Shown in pieces: positions 45,654 to 54,754 of a stretch of 64,000 nucleotides of DNA. The DNA comes from an uncultured Clostridia bacterium (GTDB lineage: Bacteria > Bacillota > Clostridia > Oscillospirales > Ruminococcaceae). The stretch lies in NCBI GenBank assembly GCA_944382845.1, contig CALWNN010000022.1, positions 1-64,000 on the forward strand, written 5' to 3'. Both the position numbers and the translations under genes were made by a program. The notes below the pieces were generated by a model. The model was not told the origin of the DNA. It did no database searches and saw only the letters and a list, made by a program, of their open reading frames with translations. Positions within the stretch are counted from its first letter, which is position 1, and each line of letters opens with the position of its first letter.

Positions 45654-46907
45654 TTATTCCTTGTTTTGGGGTGAGTCGGAAATATCTGTTTTTACTCGTA
45701 TTCTTGAAACCTTCTGCTCGTTCGCTTCAAGAGCTGTAAATGTGAAGATGCCCGATACTGCCACTTCGCCCTTTTCGGGAATATGTTCCAGCAGATCGGT
45801 AAAGAATCCTCCCACAGAATTGCGGTCAGTTTCGATAAGGTCCTCCGGAAGCTCCATCTTTTCAAGCATGTCCGCAATGCTCAGGTCGCCCGAAACCTCG
45901 AAAAGTCCGTCTGAAAGCTTGACAAACGTTCTGTCCTCTTCGTCGCCTTCGTCATATATATCTCCAACAAGTTCTTCAATTATATCTTCAAGGGTAACTA
46001 TTCCTTCGGTGCCGCCGTACTGGTCAACTACAACCGCCATATGGACCTTTGCTTTCTGCATTTCAAGCAGGCACTGAGATATGTGCTTGTGTTTTGAGGT
46101 GTAAAGAGGCTTGTTCATAATTTCCTTTATGCTTGAGCCGCCGTTGATATACATTTTATAAAAGTCGCTCTGATGGATTATTCCCACAATGTTGTCAATA
46201 TTGTTTTCGTAAACGGGCAGTCTTGAATAGTTCTCGAAGAAAAATACGTCCTTGATTTTTTCAATGCTGTCAGAAATTTCAACCGCAGCGATATTCACTC
46301 TTGGGACAAGTATCTCCTCGATTGTTATTTCATCAAATTGAAGAGCTGAGCGGACAAGGTCGGATTCCTGTTCTTCTAAAACTCCTTCATCCTCGATTTC
46401 TTCGACAAGGTACATAAGCTCTTCTTCGGTAACTGAAGGCTGGCTGTTTTTGTCTCCGATAAGTCCGGAAAGAGCTTTTTTCAGACAGGAAAAAAAGAAT
46501 ATTATGGGCGTGAACAGAACTATCAGCCCGTAAAGGGGAGCAGCCATAGCCATTGCAATAGACTCGGCGTGCTCGGAAGCAAGGCTTTTCGGCACAACTT
46601 CTCCGAAAACAAGGATAACCACAGTCATAACCGCAGTGGCGATACCTACGCTTCCTTCGCCCAACAATCTTGTAAAAGCGGCGGTAGCAATAGAGGTTGA
46701 AGCAATATTTACAATATTGTTACCCACAAGGATAGCGGTAAGAGCTTTATCAAAGCTATCCTTTATTTTCATTACAAGCGCGGCTTTTTTGTTGCCGGAA
46801 GCAGCAAGGTTTTTCATTCGTATTTTATTAACGGAAGAAAACGCTGTTTCCGTTGAAGAAAATATGGCTGAAAAGGCAATGAGAATAGCAATTATCACTA
46901 TTTCCAT
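45654..46907 (-). CDS. CNNM/HlyC-CorC family transporter-associated protein
   Basis: This 417-residue protein has an N-terminal DUF21 membrane domain (three to four spans, with SAIFSSTETAFSSVNKIRMK). A CBS pair from about 200 to 325 follows (LVPRVNIAAVEISDS; KVHMAVVVDQYGGTEGIVTLEDIIEELVGDIYDE) and a C-terminal CorC_HlyC domain (VSGDLSIADMLEKM ... TDRNSVGGFF). The family is implicated in Mg2+/Co2+ efflux or homeostasis; the older name haemolysin is misleading. First gene of the 46907-to-44459 unit. Confidence 0.93.
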   Translation of the reverse strand: MEIVIIAILIAFSAIFSSTETAFSSVNKIRMKNLAASGNKKAALVMKIKDSFDKALTAILVGNNIVNIASTSIATAAFTRLLGEGSVGIATAVMTVVILVFGEVVPKSLASEHAESIAMAMAAPLYGLIVLFTPIIFFFSCLKKALSGLIGDKNSQPSVTEEELMYLVEEIEDEGVLEEQESDLVRSALQFDEITIEEILVPRVNIAAVEISDSIEKIKDVFFFENYSRLPVYENNIDNIVGIIHQSDFYKMYINGGSSIKEIMNKPLYTSKHKHISQCLLEMQKAKVHMAVVVDQYGGTEGIVTLEDIIEELVGDIYDEGDEEDRTFVKLSDGLFEVSGDLSIADMLEKMELPEDLIETDRNSVGGFFTDLLEHIPEKGEVAVSGIFTFTALEANEQKVSRIRVKTDISDSPQNKE

Positions 46908-47082
46908 ATAAATTATGACCTCCAGAATAATTTGTCTTATTTATAATAGCACATTGTTTAAAAAAATGCAAATCAATTTGCATTTTCAGGCTTTGTTCAT
47001 GACAGACCTCACACGCCCAAATCCTCTGCCGGATATAACTGAACAATATTTAGAATTTCAGAGGTAAAATAATTAAAAAATA

Positions 47083-47111
47083 TAGACAAACGAAAAAATA
47101 TGTGCTATAAT
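47083..47111 (+). promoter_or_regulatory. Sigma-A promoter of the gtrA-speD unit
   Basis: TAGACA (47083-47088), a 17-nt spacer and TATAAT (47106-47111) lie about 45 nt before the first start codon. Confidence 0.75.
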
Positions 47112-47156
47112 GACACTGTGAATTGAAAAGACTATTTTTTTGTGACCGGTGAGATG

Positions 47157-47648
47157 ATGGAAAAGAATAATAATCCCGGAAAGGATATATTTGACAGGAT
47201 AATGGGACTTCCTCTGCTGAGGATATTTGAGCCGTTTTATAAAAAGAATAAAAGCATCCTTATGTATTTGTTTTTCGGCGCCCTTACTACGGCTGTGAGT
47301 ATTGGGGTGTTTTTTGCAGTGGGTACTGCTATGGGGCTTAACGAACATATTGCTAACTCTGTTTCGTGGATAGCTGCGGTGACATTTGCATTCTTTACAA
47401 ACAGAACATGGGTTTTTGACGGAAAGACAAATTCCACAAGGGAATTTTTTGCTCAGGCACGTGATTTTTACGGCGGAAGGCTTTTTACCTATTTCGTTGA
47501 AGAGATCATTATTCTTGTGTTTGTTACGATACTGAATCTTAATCAGAATGTGATAAAGACTGTGGCGCAGATAATTATTCTTGTGCTCAATTATGTTATA
47601 AGCAAGGCTTTTGTATTCAGAAAAAAGCCTTGTAAAAATAAAGATTAA
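47157..47648 (+). CDS. GtrA-family membrane protein
   Basis: This is a protein of about 163 residues with four spans and the GtrA pattern ([18 protein letters not shown], then [29 protein letters not shown] sequence and [15 protein letters not shown]). GtrA proteins are thought to flip lipid-linked sugars or assist cell-surface polysaccharide assembly. Start choice is ambiguous: ATG 47157 fits the ggtga spacing best, while ATG 47154 and GTG 47142 are in frame. speD follows after 23 nt. Confidence 0.88.
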   Translation: MEKNNNPGKDIFDRIMGLPLLRIFEPFYKKNKSILMYLFFGALTTAVSIGVFFAVGTAMGLNEHIANSVSWIAAVTFAFFTNRTWVFDGKTNSTREFFAQARDFYGGRLFTYFVEEIIILVFVTILNLNQNVIKTVAQIIILVLNYVISKAFVFRKKPCKNKD

Positions 47649-47671
47649 AACTAAATTACCGAAAGGCTGTG

Positions 47672-48478
47672 ATGTTAGGGTTGACAAACAAGCTTGCTTT
47701 GTACGGGTTCAATAACCTTACAAAGACACTCAGCTTCAACATTTACGATGTTTGTTATGCAAAGAGTGAGAGGGAACAAAAGGATTATATCGCTTATATA
47801 GACGAGCAGTATAACTCTGAAAGACTGACAAAGATCCTGTGTGACGTTACTGAAACAATAGGTGCGAGGATACTTAATATTTCAAAACAGGATTATGAAC
47901 CTCAGGGGGCTTCCGTAAACGTGCTGATAGCTGAAAAAGAGCTTGCGGACGGAAGCATCGATCCGTCATGCAATCAGGGGGTCATTGACGGACAGACTGT
48001 TCATGCCCATCTGGATAAAAGCCATGTTACAGTGCATACCTTCCCCGAATATCATCCGGATAACGCTATTTCTACTTTCAGAGTGGATATAGACGTTTCG
48101 ACCTGCGGAACAATCTCTCCCTTGAACGCTCTCAACTATCTTATTTCAAGCTTTGACTCGGATATTATAACTATCGACTATCGTGTAAGAGGCTTTACAA
48201 GGGGAGTTGAAGGTAAGAAATATTTTATCGATCACGATATTAAATCTATTCAGGACTATATCGATAAGAAAACCCTGACGAAATATGATGCTATAGACGT
48301 AAACGTTTATCAGAGCAATATCTTCCACACAAAAATGCTTATCAAGGATATTGAACTTCAGAACTATCTCTTCAACAAGGACGTTTACGAGATTACTCCT
48401 GCAAAAAGGCTGGAAATAACAGACAGTCTGAGGCGGGAAATGATTGAAATATTCAGCGGAATGAACATATACGACTAA
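47672..48478 (+). CDS. speD: S-adenosylmethionine decarboxylase proenzyme, long E. coli type
   Basis: This 268-residue proenzyme carries the self-cleavage site [17 protein letters not shown]; cutting before Ser makes the pyruvoyl cofactor. [15 protein letters not shown] is also conserved. It makes decarboxylated AdoMet, the aminopropyl donor for spermidine synthase. The size and cleavage context match the E. coli class, not the short 120-residue Bacillus class. Start is ATG 47672; GTG 47669 and TTG 47681 are alternatives. A strong hairpin terminator follows before the decarboxylase gene. Confidence 0.94.
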   Translation: MLGLTNKLALYGFNNLTKTLSFNIYDVCYAKSEREQKDYIAYIDEQYNSERLTKILCDVTETIGARILNISKQDYEPQGASVNVLIAEKELADGSIDPSCNQGVIDGQTVHAHLDKSHVTVHTFPEYHPDNAISTFRVDIDVSTCGTISPLNALNYLISSFDSDIITIDYRVRGFTRGVEGKKYFIDHDIKSIQDYIDKKTLTKYDAIDVNVYQSNIFHTKMLIKDIELQNYLFNKDVYEITPAKRLEITDSLRREMIEIFSGMNIYD

Positions 48479-48487
48479 CGCTACAAT

Positions 48488-48548
48488 AAACGCTTTGCTT
48501 TCGGAAGAACAGAGTTTCGAGAGCAGAGTGTTTTTCAGATTTTTTTAA
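48488..48548 (+). terminator. Long hairpin terminator or attenuator after speD
   Basis: aaacgctttgctttcg (48488-48503) pairs over 16 positions with cgagagcagagtgttt (48518-48533), including some G-U pairs. It is followed by TT-caga-TTTTTTT. It separates speD from the arginine decarboxylase gene. Confidence 0.75.
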
Positions 48549-48598
48549 TATATCTTTACGGAAGGTAAAGACTTAACGGCGGAGGAAGTTAGAAAAAA

Positions 48599-50041
48599 AT
48601 GAAAGACCAGAACCATGCGCCTATTTATGAAGCGCTTCAGAAGCATATTAAAAATAATGTTGTCCGTCTGGACGTTCCGGGACATAAGGGAGGACGTGGA
48701 AATAAGGAGCTGAGGGATTTTATCGGAGTAAACTGCATGAAGGCAGACGTAAACTCAATGAAGCCTCTTGATAACCTTTGTCATCCGGTGTCTGTTATAA
48801 AAGAGGCTGAGGAACTTGCAGCAGAGGCTTTCGGAGCAAAGCAGGCATTTTTTATTGTAAACGGAACAACAGCTTCCGTTCAGGCAATGATAATGAGCGT
48901 CTGCAAGACGGGAGAAAAAATAATCATGCCGAGAAACGTCCACAGAAGTGCAATCAACGCGCTTGTTGTGTGCGGAGCAATCCCTGTCTATATCGATCCC
49001 GGAACAAACAAACGTCTCGGTATACCTCTGGGAATGTCTGTTGAGGACGTTAAAAGGGCTATCATGGAAAACCCGGACGCTAAGGCTGTACTTGTGAATA
49101 ACCCTACCTACTATGGCATATGCTCAAATTTAAGAGAAATAGTAAGGATCGCTCACGAAAATAATATGCTTGTTCTTTGCGATGAAGCTCACGGAACACA
49201 TTTTTACTTCGGCGACGGACTTCCTGTAAGCGCAATGGCGGCAGGGGCGGATATGGCTGCGGTGTCCGTTCATAAAACAGGAGGAAGCCTTACCCAAAGC
49301 TCGTTCCTGCTTTGCGGAGAGAATGTTTCTCCGGGCTATGTAAGACAGGTGATAAACCTTACCCAGACAACAAGCGGATCGTATCTTCTTATGGTGTCCC
49401 TTGACCTTGCAAGAAAAAATCTTGCCCTTCACGGAAAGGATATTTTTGCAAAAACAATTGCGTATGCCGAATACGCAAGAGGTGAAATAAATAAAATGGG
49501 AGGATTTTACGCTTTCGGAAAGGAACTTTGCGACGGCGACGCTTTTTACGATTTTGACAGTACAAAGGTTTCTGTTCATACAAGAGAAATGGGACTTGCG
49601 GGAGTCGAGGTATACGATATTCTGAGAGACGACTACGATATACAGATCGAATTCGGGGATATTGGAAATATTCTTGCGGTGGTTTCCGCAGGAGACAGGG
49701 AGCTTGAAATAGAAAGATTTATTTCCGCTCTTTCGGAGATAAAAAGGCTTTATTCAAAAGATCCTGCGGGAATGTTTGACCACGAGTACATAAATCCCGA
49801 TGTGGTGATTCCTCCCAAGCAGGCGTTTTACAGCGATAAGATATCTCTTCCCATTGAAGAAAGCGCAGGAAGGATCTGCGGAGAGTTTGTTATGTGCTAC
49901 CCTCCGGGAATACCCATTCTTGCTCCCGGAGAGAGGATAACAGACGAAATTCTGAGTTATATTGCATATTCAAAGGAAAAAGGCTGTTTTATGACAGGAA
50001 CGGAGGACATGAAAATAGAGCGGATAAACGTTGTTGTATAA
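48599..50041 (+). CDS. speA: Orn/Lys/Arg decarboxylase, probably arginine decarboxylase
   Basis: This 480-residue fold type I PLP enzyme is of the short Bacillus SpeA/YaaO class. Motifs are RLDVPGHKGGRGN near the start, AFFIVNGTTASVQAMI, LVLCDEAHGTHFYFG, and the PLP Lys in VSVHKTGGSLTQSSFLL. ITDEILSYIAYSKEKGC closes the C-terminal domain. Arginine is the likely substrate because an agmatinase follows; lysine or ornithine cannot be excluded. Its stop codon TAA (50039-50041) is formed by the head of repeat copy 7. Confidence 0.9.
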   Translation: MKDQNHAPIYEALQKHIKNNVVRLDVPGHKGGRGNKELRDFIGVNCMKADVNSMKPLDNLCHPVSVIKEAEELAAEAFGAKQAFFIVNGTTASVQAMIMSVCKTGEKIIMPRNVHRSAINALVVCGAIPVYIDPGTNKRLGIPLGMSVEDVKRAIMENPDAKAVLVNNPTYYGICSNLREIVRIAHENNMLVLCDEAHGTHFYFGDGLPVSAMAAGADMAAVSVHKTGGSLTQSSFLLCGENVSPGYVRQVINLTQTTSGSYLLMVSLDLARKNLALHGKDIFAKTIAYAEYARGEINKMGGFYAFGKELCDGDAFYDFDSTKVSVHTREMGLAGVEVYDILRDDYDIQIEFGDIGNILAVVSAGDRELEIERFISALSEIKRLYSKDPAGMFDHEYINPDVVIPPKQAFYSDKISLPIEESAGRICGEFVMCYPPGIPILAPGERITDEILSYIAYSKEKGCFMTGTEDMKIERINVVV

Positions 50042-50269
50042 CCAAGTCGCCGATGTCCCCCTGCCCCTATTAGGCGGGTCCGCCTCCTATTGGAGGCAGG
50101 GTTCCATTCAATTTTTCAGTGGGGGTTTTAATCCCCCACTGAAACCCTGAGGAGCAAAGCTCCTATCTGCAGCTTGCTGCAGTCAGCGACAGATTGCAAT
50201 CGTCGCAACGTGATTAAGCCTGTCTGCTGAAAAGCAGACAGCCTTATCAACGCTTTGCTCCGATTTAAA
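50037..50269 (+). repeat. Interspersed mosaic repeat, copy 7 (full length)
   Basis: Head tataaccaagtcgccgatg overlaps the speA stop codon. It is followed by palindromes (ccctattaggcggg, gcctcctattggaggc), the long hairpin, ggagcaaagctcc, ctgcagcttgctgcag and the D module. The cassette is cctgtctgctgaaaagcaga in place of the 19-nt tandem units, and the tail is atcaacgctttgctccgatt. It fills nearly all of the speA-speE gap. Confidence 0.95.
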
Positions 50270-50311
50270 ATTTCAGCTTTAATTTCAATTCCAGATAAGG
50301 AGAAATACAGT

Positions 50312-51169
50312 ATGGAAAATATGGATCTGTGGTTCACCGAAAAGCATACCGATGATGTGAAGTTTTCAATAAGGATAAAAGAGCAGCTTTATACAGGTGA
50401 AAGCTACTATCAGAAGATCGACGTTTTCGATTCCTACGAATTTGGAAGGTTTCTTACCCTTGACGGATTTTTAATGCTTACGGAAAAGGACGAATTTGTA
50501 TATCACGAAATGATGGTCCATGTTCCTATGGCTGTAAATCCGGAAATCAAAAACGTCCTTGTGATCGGCGCGGGGGACGGCGGAACAATAAGAGAGCTTT
50601 GCAGATATGATTCTATCGAGCATATTGACATGGTTGAAATAGACAGCCAGGTCGTTGATGTCTGCAAGAAATATCTTCCTCAGACAGCCTGTTCTTTTGA
50701 CGATGAAAGAGTACATCTGTTTTTTGAGGACGGACTTAAATTTGTAAGGAGACAAAAGGATTTTTACGACCTTATAATAGTTGACTCAACCGACCCGTTC
50801 GGACCGGGAGAAGGGCTTTTCACAAAGGAATTTTACGGAAACTGCTTTACTGCACTTACCGATAAGGGAATATTGACAAACCAGCACGAAAGCACTTATT
50901 ACGATTCCTATACCGACATGGTAAGACGCACTCACAAACGTATAGGCAGCGTTTTTCCTGTGGCAATGGTATATCAGGCACATATTCCCACATATCCTTC
51001 GGGACACTGGCTTTTTGGCTTTGCCTCAAAAAATCTTCACCCTGTTTACGACTTTGACGAAAACAAGTGGAACGTACTGGGGCTTAAAACCAAATACTAC
51101 AACACTGAGCTTCACAAGGGATGCTTTGCTCTTCCCAATAACGTAAAGGAGGTACTTGAGGGTGAATAG
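50312..51169 (+). CDS. speE: Spermidine synthase (polyamine aminopropyltransferase)
   Basis: This 285-residue enzyme has GESYYQKIDVFDSYEFGRFLTLDG, the dcAdoMet-binding loop VLVIGAGDGGTIRELCR, the MVEID acidic strand and DLIIVDSTDPFGPGEGLF with the catalytic Asp. It transfers the aminopropyl group from decarboxylated AdoMet to putrescine, or possibly agmatine. ATG 50312 follows a taaggag site right after repeat copy 7. Its end overlaps the speB start. Confidence 0.95.
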   Translation: MENMDLWFTEKHTDDVKFSIRIKEQLYTGESYYQKIDVFDSYEFGRFLTLDGFLMLTEKDEFVYHEMMVHVPMAVNPEIKNVLVIGAGDGGTIRELCRYDSIEHIDMVEIDSQVVDVCKKYLPQTACSFDDERVHLFFEDGLKFVRRQKDFYDLIIVDSTDPFGPGEGLFTKEFYGNCFTALTDKGILTNQHESTYYDSYTDMVRRTHKRIGSVFPVAMVYQAHIPTYPSGHWLFGFASKNLHPVYDFDENKWNVLGLKTKYYNTELHKGCFALPNNVKEVLEGE

Positions 51170-52016
51170 ATTTTTGAATATCCAGACCTTTATAGGCTGT
51201 GATTGCGAATATGAGAACGCTGACATTGTTATTTTCGGCGCTCCTTTTGACTCAACTACTTCATACCGCCCCGGAACAAGATTTGCAAGTCAGGCGATGA
51301 GAAGTGAAAGCTTTGGAATAGAAACCTTTTCTCCATATCAGGGTAAGGACCTGCTCGATATGAAAATATGCGACTGCGGAGATGAGGAGTTTCCTTTCGG
51401 GAATCCCGATGCCGCACTCGAAATGATAGAAAAAACTGAAGACGAAATTCTTTCCGATGGTAAGACTCCCTGCATGATAGGGGGAGAGCATCTTGTTACT
51501 TTAGGTGCGGTAAGGGCTGCGGCAAGGAAATTTCCCGATCTTCACATAATTCATTTTGACGCTCATGCGGATTTAAGGGAAGACTATCTTGGAGTGAAAA
51601 ACTCCCATGCCTGCGTAATAAGAAGATGCCATGATATTTTAGGCGACGGGCGGATCTTTCAATTCGGCATAAGAAGCGGCGACAGAGAGGAATTTGAATT
51701 TGCAAAAGATCATACCTTTATGAACAGGTTTGATTTTGCTCATCTTGAAGAAACTGCCGCTAAGCTCAGAGGCAAGCCTGTATATTTCACCCTTGATCTT
51801 GATGTGATAGATCCGGGGGAATTTCCCGGAACAGGCACTCCCGAAGCAGGAGGAGTATCTTTTAAGGAGCTTATGAAGGCTTTTGAAATAATAAGCTCAC
51901 TTGATATTGTTGCATTTGATTTAAATGAGCTTTCTCCGCATTACGACCCCAGCGGAAAGTCTACCGCTCTTGCCTGTAAGACTCTGAGGGAAATGTTGTT
52001 GTTTTTCGGCAAGTAA
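51162..52016 (+). CDS. speB: Agmatinase-family ureohydrolase
   Basis: This 284-residue ureohydrolase has the binuclear Mn ligands in GGEHLVTLGAV, HFDAHADLREDYLG and FTLDLDVIDPGEFPGTGTPE. It splits agmatine, or aminopropylagmatine, to urea plus the amine. GTG 51162 is chosen because aaggagg ends 9 nt upstream; TTG 51156 is too close. The start lies within the last codons of speE, so the two are translationally coupled. Confidence 0.93.
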   Translation: MNRFLNIQTFIGCDCEYENADIVIFGAPFDSTTSYRPGTRFASQAMRSESFGIETFSPYQGKDLLDMKICDCGDEEFPFGNPDAALEMIEKTEDEILSDGKTPCMIGGEHLVTLGAVRAAARKFPDLHIIHFDAHADLREDYLGVKNSHACVIRRCHDILGDGRIFQFGIRSGDREEFEFAKDHTFMNRFDFAHLEETAAKLRGKPVYFTLDLDVIDPGEFPGTGTPEAGGVSFKELMKAFEIISSLDIVAFDLNELSPHYDPSGKSTALACKTLREMLLFFGK

Positions 52017-52035
52017 ATAGTTTTATCGGAAGCTC

Positions 52036-52070
52036 CGACCAGTTGCAATCGTCGCCGGCGTGATTTAAAC
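52036..52070 (+). repeat. Fragment of the mosaic repeat D module
   Basis: agttgcaatcgtcgccggcg and tgatttaaac match the D module of the full copies. Head, hairpin and tail are missing. Confidence 0.5.
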
Positions 52071-52149
52071 TAATGTTAAAACTTTAACAATTTACAAACG
52101 AAAGAGGTGGACTTTTCTGTAATTGTGATTTTTGCAGGAAAAGCATGGA

Positions 52150-53115
52150 ATGAACTACTATAAATTTATGGGGGAATTCTTGTCCTCAGACGGAAAAAGA
52201 AATATAACCTACTATATTTACGAGCCTAAGTGCGAAATCAAGGGGATTGTTCAGATATCTCACGGAATGTGCGAATATATTGAAAGGTATGAGGAATTTG
52301 CAGACTTTCTTACAAAAAACGGCTGGCTTGTGTGCGGAAACGATCATCTGGGACACGGAAGAAGCGTTCTGAGCGAAGAGGAGCTTGGCTATTTCAGTGA
52401 GGAGGACGGCTGGGAGCATTGCGTAAACGACCTTAACACCACTCGCAGGATAATAAGACAAAAATACATCGACAACCTTCCCTATGTTCTTTTGGGTCAC
52501 AGCATGGGAAGTTTTATTGCAAGAGCATATCTTATAAAATATCCGAGCAAGATAGATTCCGCAATAATCTGCGGTACGTCGGCAGGCTTTCCCAAATCTA
52601 TAGGAACTCAGCTTTTTATTGTTGACAAAATAAAAAAAGCAGAGGGTGAAAAACACCGCTCAAAACGGATTAATAACCTCATGTTCGGAAACTACAACCG
52701 ACGTATCGAAAACAGCGCTTCTCCTTTTGATTGGGTGTGTTCAAGAAAAGAGATAGTTGAAAAATACGGGCAGGACAAGTGGTGCAACTTCACATTTACG
52801 GTAAACGGCTTTGAAAACTTGGTAAAGGTGCTTGCATACGTGACTGTTGACAAGTGGTACGACTCAGTGAAAAAGGATCTGCCGATTTTCCTTGTTGCGG
52901 GAGACGGCGACCCGGTAGGAAGCTACGGCCATGGAGTATATAAGGTCTTTCAGAGGCTGTCAAAGAGAGGATGCAACGTAAGGATGAAATTGTACAGCGG
53001 TATGCGCCATGAGATATTAAACGAAGAAAACCGTATCGAACCGTATAAGGATATCCTGGCATTTTTAGAACTGACAGCTCAAAGCAAGGAGAATAATAAT
53101 GTTTGCAAGGATTAA
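52150..53115 (+). CDS. Alpha/beta hydrolase, monoacylglycerol lipase / lysophospholipase-like
   Basis: This cytosolic hydrolase of about 321 residues has QISHGMCEYIERYEEFADFL, GNDHLGHGRS and the nucleophile elbow LLGHSMGSFIARAYL. AGDGDPVGSYGHGVYKVF and MRHEILNE supply the Asp and His. It resembles the monoglyceride lipase group acting on short or medium acyl esters. Start uncertain: ATG 52150 follows aggaaaag, with a TTG at 52132 in frame. Its last 17 nt overlap comM. Its relation to polyamines is not apparent. Confidence 0.85.
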   Translation: MNYYKFMGEFLSSDGKRNITYYIYEPKCEIKGIVQISHGMCEYIERYEEFADFLTKNGWLVCGNDHLGHGRSVLSEEELGYFSEEDGWEHCVNDLNTTRRIIRQKYIDNLPYVLLGHSMGSFIARAYLIKYPSKIDSAIICGTSAGFPKSIGTQLFIVDKIKKAEGEKHRSKRINNLMFGNYNRRIENSASPFDWVCSRKEIVEKYGQDKWCNFTFTVNGFENLVKVLAYVTVDKWYDSVKKDLPIFLVAGDGDPVGSYGHGVYKVFQRLSKRGCNVRMKLYSGMRHEILNEENRIEPYKDILAFLELTAQSKENNNVCKD

Positions 53116-54628
53116 TACCATCGGACTTTTGGGTCTTAACGCTTTTCCCGTCTGGGCGGAGATAGAAGCGGGAAAAGGACTTCCTCTTCTTGAAATAGTA
53201 GGTCTTGCGGACGCAGCGGTAAAGGAAAGCCGAGAGCGTATTGCGTCGGCATTCAGAACAAGCGGAATCAGATTTCCATCACTTAAAATGCTTGTAAATC
53301 TTGCTCCTGCCGGAATGAAAAAGACGGGATCGGGATACGATTTTGCAATAGCGGTGGCTCTCCTGTGCGCTGGGGGAGTTTTTGAGGCGACAGACCGACT
53401 TGACAAAATGGCTTTTATTGGAGAAACCGCACTAAACGGCGAAATAAGAGGGATAAACGGCGTTCTGCCTATGACCATACTTGCAAAAAAACAAGGCATA
53501 GAAGAAATTTTTGTTCCATTTGACAATGGAAAGGAAGCCTCTGTTGTAAAGGGGATAAAGGTTTACCCGGTAAAGGATCTGAAGCAAGCGGCGCTTCACC
53601 TTTCGGGTATTGAGAAAATAGAACCGTTGTCTGAATATATTCCTGAGAGTGCGGATTATTTCGGAGATCTTGACTTTGCAGATGTAAAGGGACAGGAGTC
53701 TGCCAAGAAAGCGCTTGAGATCGCCGCAGGTGGAGGACATAACGTTCTTATGGTAGGCGCTCCCGGTTCGGGAAAAAGTATGCTTGCAAAGCGTATGCCA
53801 TCGATCCTTCCGCCAATGACCTTTGAGGAAGCTATCGAAACCACCAATATACATTCAGTTTCGGGACTTCTTGACAAGGATACCCCTCTTATAACAAAAC
53901 GTCCATTTCGCTCTCCTCACCATACTATCTCCACTGCAGGACTTTCGGGAGGAGGAACGATACCCAAGCCCGGGGAAATTTCCCTTGCGCATAACGGACT
54001 GCTGTTTCTTGACGAACTTGCAGAGTTTTCACGAAAAACTCTTGAAATTTTAAGACAGCCTCTTGAGGACTCAAAGGTGACTATTTCAAGAGCATCGGGA
54101 ACAGTAACTTACCCTTGCTCTATCATGCTTGTGGCGGCAATGAACCCATGCCCATGCGGATATTACGGACACCCTACAAGAAAATGTATTTGCTCGCAAA
54201 AACAGGTATCCACATATCTTTCAAAGATATCGGGACCTATGCTTGACAGATTTGACATTCATGTAGAGGTGGCTCCCGTTGAATTTGACGATATTTCTTC
54301 AACGGAAAAAGCCGAAAGTTCCCGGATTATAAGAGAACGGGTCTTGAAAGCAAGGCAAATCCAGATAGAGCGCTATAAAGGGACTGGCATTACCTGCAAC
54401 GCAAGGATAACATCTGATATTTTAAGCGAGGTCTGTCCTCTTACTGACGGGGCAAGAGAAATGCTCAGGGGGGTTTTTGATAATCTCGGACTTTCCGCAA
54501 GAGCATATGACAGGATATTAAAGGTAGCAAGGACAGTTGCCGATATGGATGGTGAAGAGGTCATCGACCGAAGGCATATTGCTTCGGCGGTTTCGTACAG
54601 AAGCCTTGACAGAAAATACTGGGGATAA
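53099..54628 (+). CDS. comM: ComM/YifB family Mg-chelatase-like AAA+ ATPase
   Basis: This 509-residue protein has an N-terminal S5-like ChlI domain (PVWAEIEAGKGLPLLEIVGLADAAVKESRER). An AAA+ module follows with Walker A GAPGSGKSMLAKRM, Walker B LLFLDELAEFSRKTLE, and the MNPCPCGYYGHPTRKC insertion. A C-terminal Mg_chelatase_C domain closes it (GLSARAYDRILKVARTVAD). In Gram-negatives ComM is a branch-migration helicase in natural transformation; the role in Firmicutes is less clear. It overlaps the lipase gene. Confidence 0.93.
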   Translation: MFARINTIGLLGLNAFPVWAEIEAGKGLPLLEIVGLADAAVKESRERIASAFRTSGIRFPSLKMLVNLAPAGMKKTGSGYDFAIAVALLCAGGVFEATDRLDKMAFIGETALNGEIRGINGVLPMTILAKKQGIEEIFVPFDNGKEASVVKGIKVYPVKDLKQAALHLSGIEKIEPLSEYIPESADYFGDLDFADVKGQESAKKALEIAAGGGHNVLMVGAPGSGKSMLAKRMPSILPPMTFEEAIETTNIHSVSGLLDKDTPLITKRPFRSPHHTISTAGLSGGGTIPKPGEISLAHNGLLFLDELAEFSRKTLEILRQPLEDSKVTISRASGTVTYPCSIMLVAAMNPCPCGYYGHPTRKCICSQKQVSTYLSKISGPMLDRFDIHVEVAPVEFDDISSTEKAESSRIIRERVLKARQIQIERYKGTGITCNARITSDILSEVCPLTDGAREMLRGVFDNLGLSARAYDRILKVARTVADMDGEEVIDRRHIASAVSYRSLDRKYWG

Positions 54629-54658
54629 TGTAATCATGACGCATATATGTCTGTAAGG

Positions 54659-54720
54659 TGACGGTTGCAGTAGTTGCAGCCAATTTTAAGCAAGCTTAAT
54701 CGGTTTTGCTCCGATTTAAT
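54659..54720 (+). repeat. Solitary tail of the mosaic repeat upstream of carboxynorspermidine dehydrogenase gene
   Basis: gacggttgcagtagttgcag, a decayed D module, is followed by ccaattttaagcaagcttaa and tcggttttgctccgattt. This is the same tail type as copy 8 and the 38011 fragment. It ends about 20 nt before the gene's ribosome-binding region. Confidence 0.65.
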
Positions 54721-54754
54721 ATTGATTCTGAAATAAGAAAGGAAGTTGATTTTT

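Noticed and set aside
46828..47046. 72-codon minus-strand ORF upstream of the CNNM gene
   Set aside because: It overlaps the start of the CNNM gene and its promoter region, with no family resemblance.
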